From IMG/VR virus record IMGVR_UViG_3300025118_000092, positions 1 through 29,837 of that record: 29,837 nucleotides of DNA. One strand, written 5' to 3'. The number at the start of each line of letters is the position of its first letter. Positions within the stretch are counted from its first letter, which is position 1. The position numbers and the translations under genes were made by a program. The stretch is from a virus. Below, piece after piece: positions 29,505 to 29,837 of this stretch. The notes under the pieces are model-generated. The model was not told the origin of the DNA. It searched no databases and saw only the letters and a program-made list of their open reading frames with translations.

Positions 29505-29837
29505 ATGGCTAACGAGAAAATAAAATACTCAAACGGATGTTCTCCGCAGGAACTTGATTCTACAAGTGCGAGATGGTATCAAGATAGTGATGTTGGTACG
29601 AAGCTTTCTGGTAGTGCTAATGTTTCAATGGGGAGTGGAACTTTAACATATCAATCTTCAAAAGAGATTACAAGCGCGGAATCAGCTTTAAGTAGTAAAG
29701 ATTTTGTTTTTGTTAGAAATATTAGCGGTAGTGATGTGAAAATATCACTTGATAATGGTTCTAATTATCTTGTTCTGTTATCAGCTGGTGAGTCTTTTGC
29801 TTCCGAACTTGATTCGTCTGTAGCTGCTGTTATTATT
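29505..29837 (+). CDS. Start of a further structural gene (partial)
   Basis: 111 codons from the ATG at 29505 to the window edge. The visible product is beta-rich (ALSSKDFVFVRNISGSDVK, NYLVLLSAGESFASEL), like the 27345-27794 protein, and probably a virion component. GGGAAG lies close upstream. Its end is outside the window. Confidence 0.65.
   Translation, partial: MANEKIKYSNGCSPQELDSTSARWYQDSDVGTKLSGSANVSMGSGTLTYQSSKEITSAESALSSKDFVFVRNISGSDVKISLDNGSNYLVLLSAGESFASELDSSVAAVII

Noticed and set aside
1-29837. Integrated prophage or lysogeny module
   Set aside because: No integrase, excisionase, recognisable repressor or attachment core was found; the few HTH-like segments are not enough.

Overview
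The window is a stretch of a tailed double-stranded DNA phage (Caudoviricetes), seen directly from a head-assembly block (small and large terminase, P22-like portal, putative scaffold, major capsid protein) and a replication/recombination block (DnaB-type helicase, SSB, Rad52-like annealing protein, Cas4/RecB-like exonuclease). Both window ends cut through open reading frames, so these are not natural termini. The DNA is AT-rich. Genes are tightly packed with ATGA/TAATG overlaps, purine-rich Shine-Dalgarno (SD) sites and sigma70-like promoters, which suggests an SD-using, sigma70-type bacterial host. The host itself cannot be named from this sequence. No integrase or lysogeny repressor is recognisable.

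Layout. Positions 1-1426 carry three rightward genes (the first cut by the window edge), including a probable ADP-ribosyltransferase-fold protein; they end at a terminator. From 1431 to 15923 everything reads leftward. Going upstream (with rising coordinates) this arm holds: a ribosomal protein S21 homologue; a PD-(D/E)XK protein; the replicative helicase; a Mom-like DNA-modification acyltransferase; a run of about ten very small, mostly zinc-binding proteins (4251-7200); a terminator; the SSB / annealing protein / exonuclease trio (7270-9319); and an island of two zinc-ribbon amidoligases flanking a zinc-ribbon class II glutamine amidotransferase (9480-13991). It ends in a block of tiny genes (13988-15923) that includes three very short single-span membrane proteins and a 50-nt tRNA-like element. 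Several of these small genes are under 60 codons and easy to miss.

Positions 15924-16844 are a gene-free, AT-rich control region with two exact 19-bp repeats 42 bp apart plus a degenerate third, a series of perfect inverted repeats, and promoter-like sequences facing both ways. It is the best candidate here for a replication origin and a divergent early/late switch.

From 16866 to the right end all genes read rightward: small metabolic or regulatory proteins (cysteine-rich protein, HExxH metallopeptidase, DUF6378-like protein, DEDD exonuclease with zinc ribbon), small terminase, two small CxxC proteins, a gamma-glutamylcyclotransferase-like protein, large terminase, portal, scaffold, capsid, small virion proteins, and a long coiled-coil structural protein.

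How the parts may work together (inference): helicase, SSB, annealing protein and exonuclease replicate and recombine the genome into substrate for the terminase. Mom would modify adenines to resist host restriction. S21 could bias host ribosomes toward phage messages, which is interesting because two head genes have atypical starts: the small terminase looks leaderless, and the portal frame has no ATG, GTG or TTG where translation should begin. The amidoligase/glutamine amidotransferase island, with a gamma-glutamylcyclotransferase-like gene elsewhere in the genome, is the strongest candidate for an uncharacterised biochemical system.
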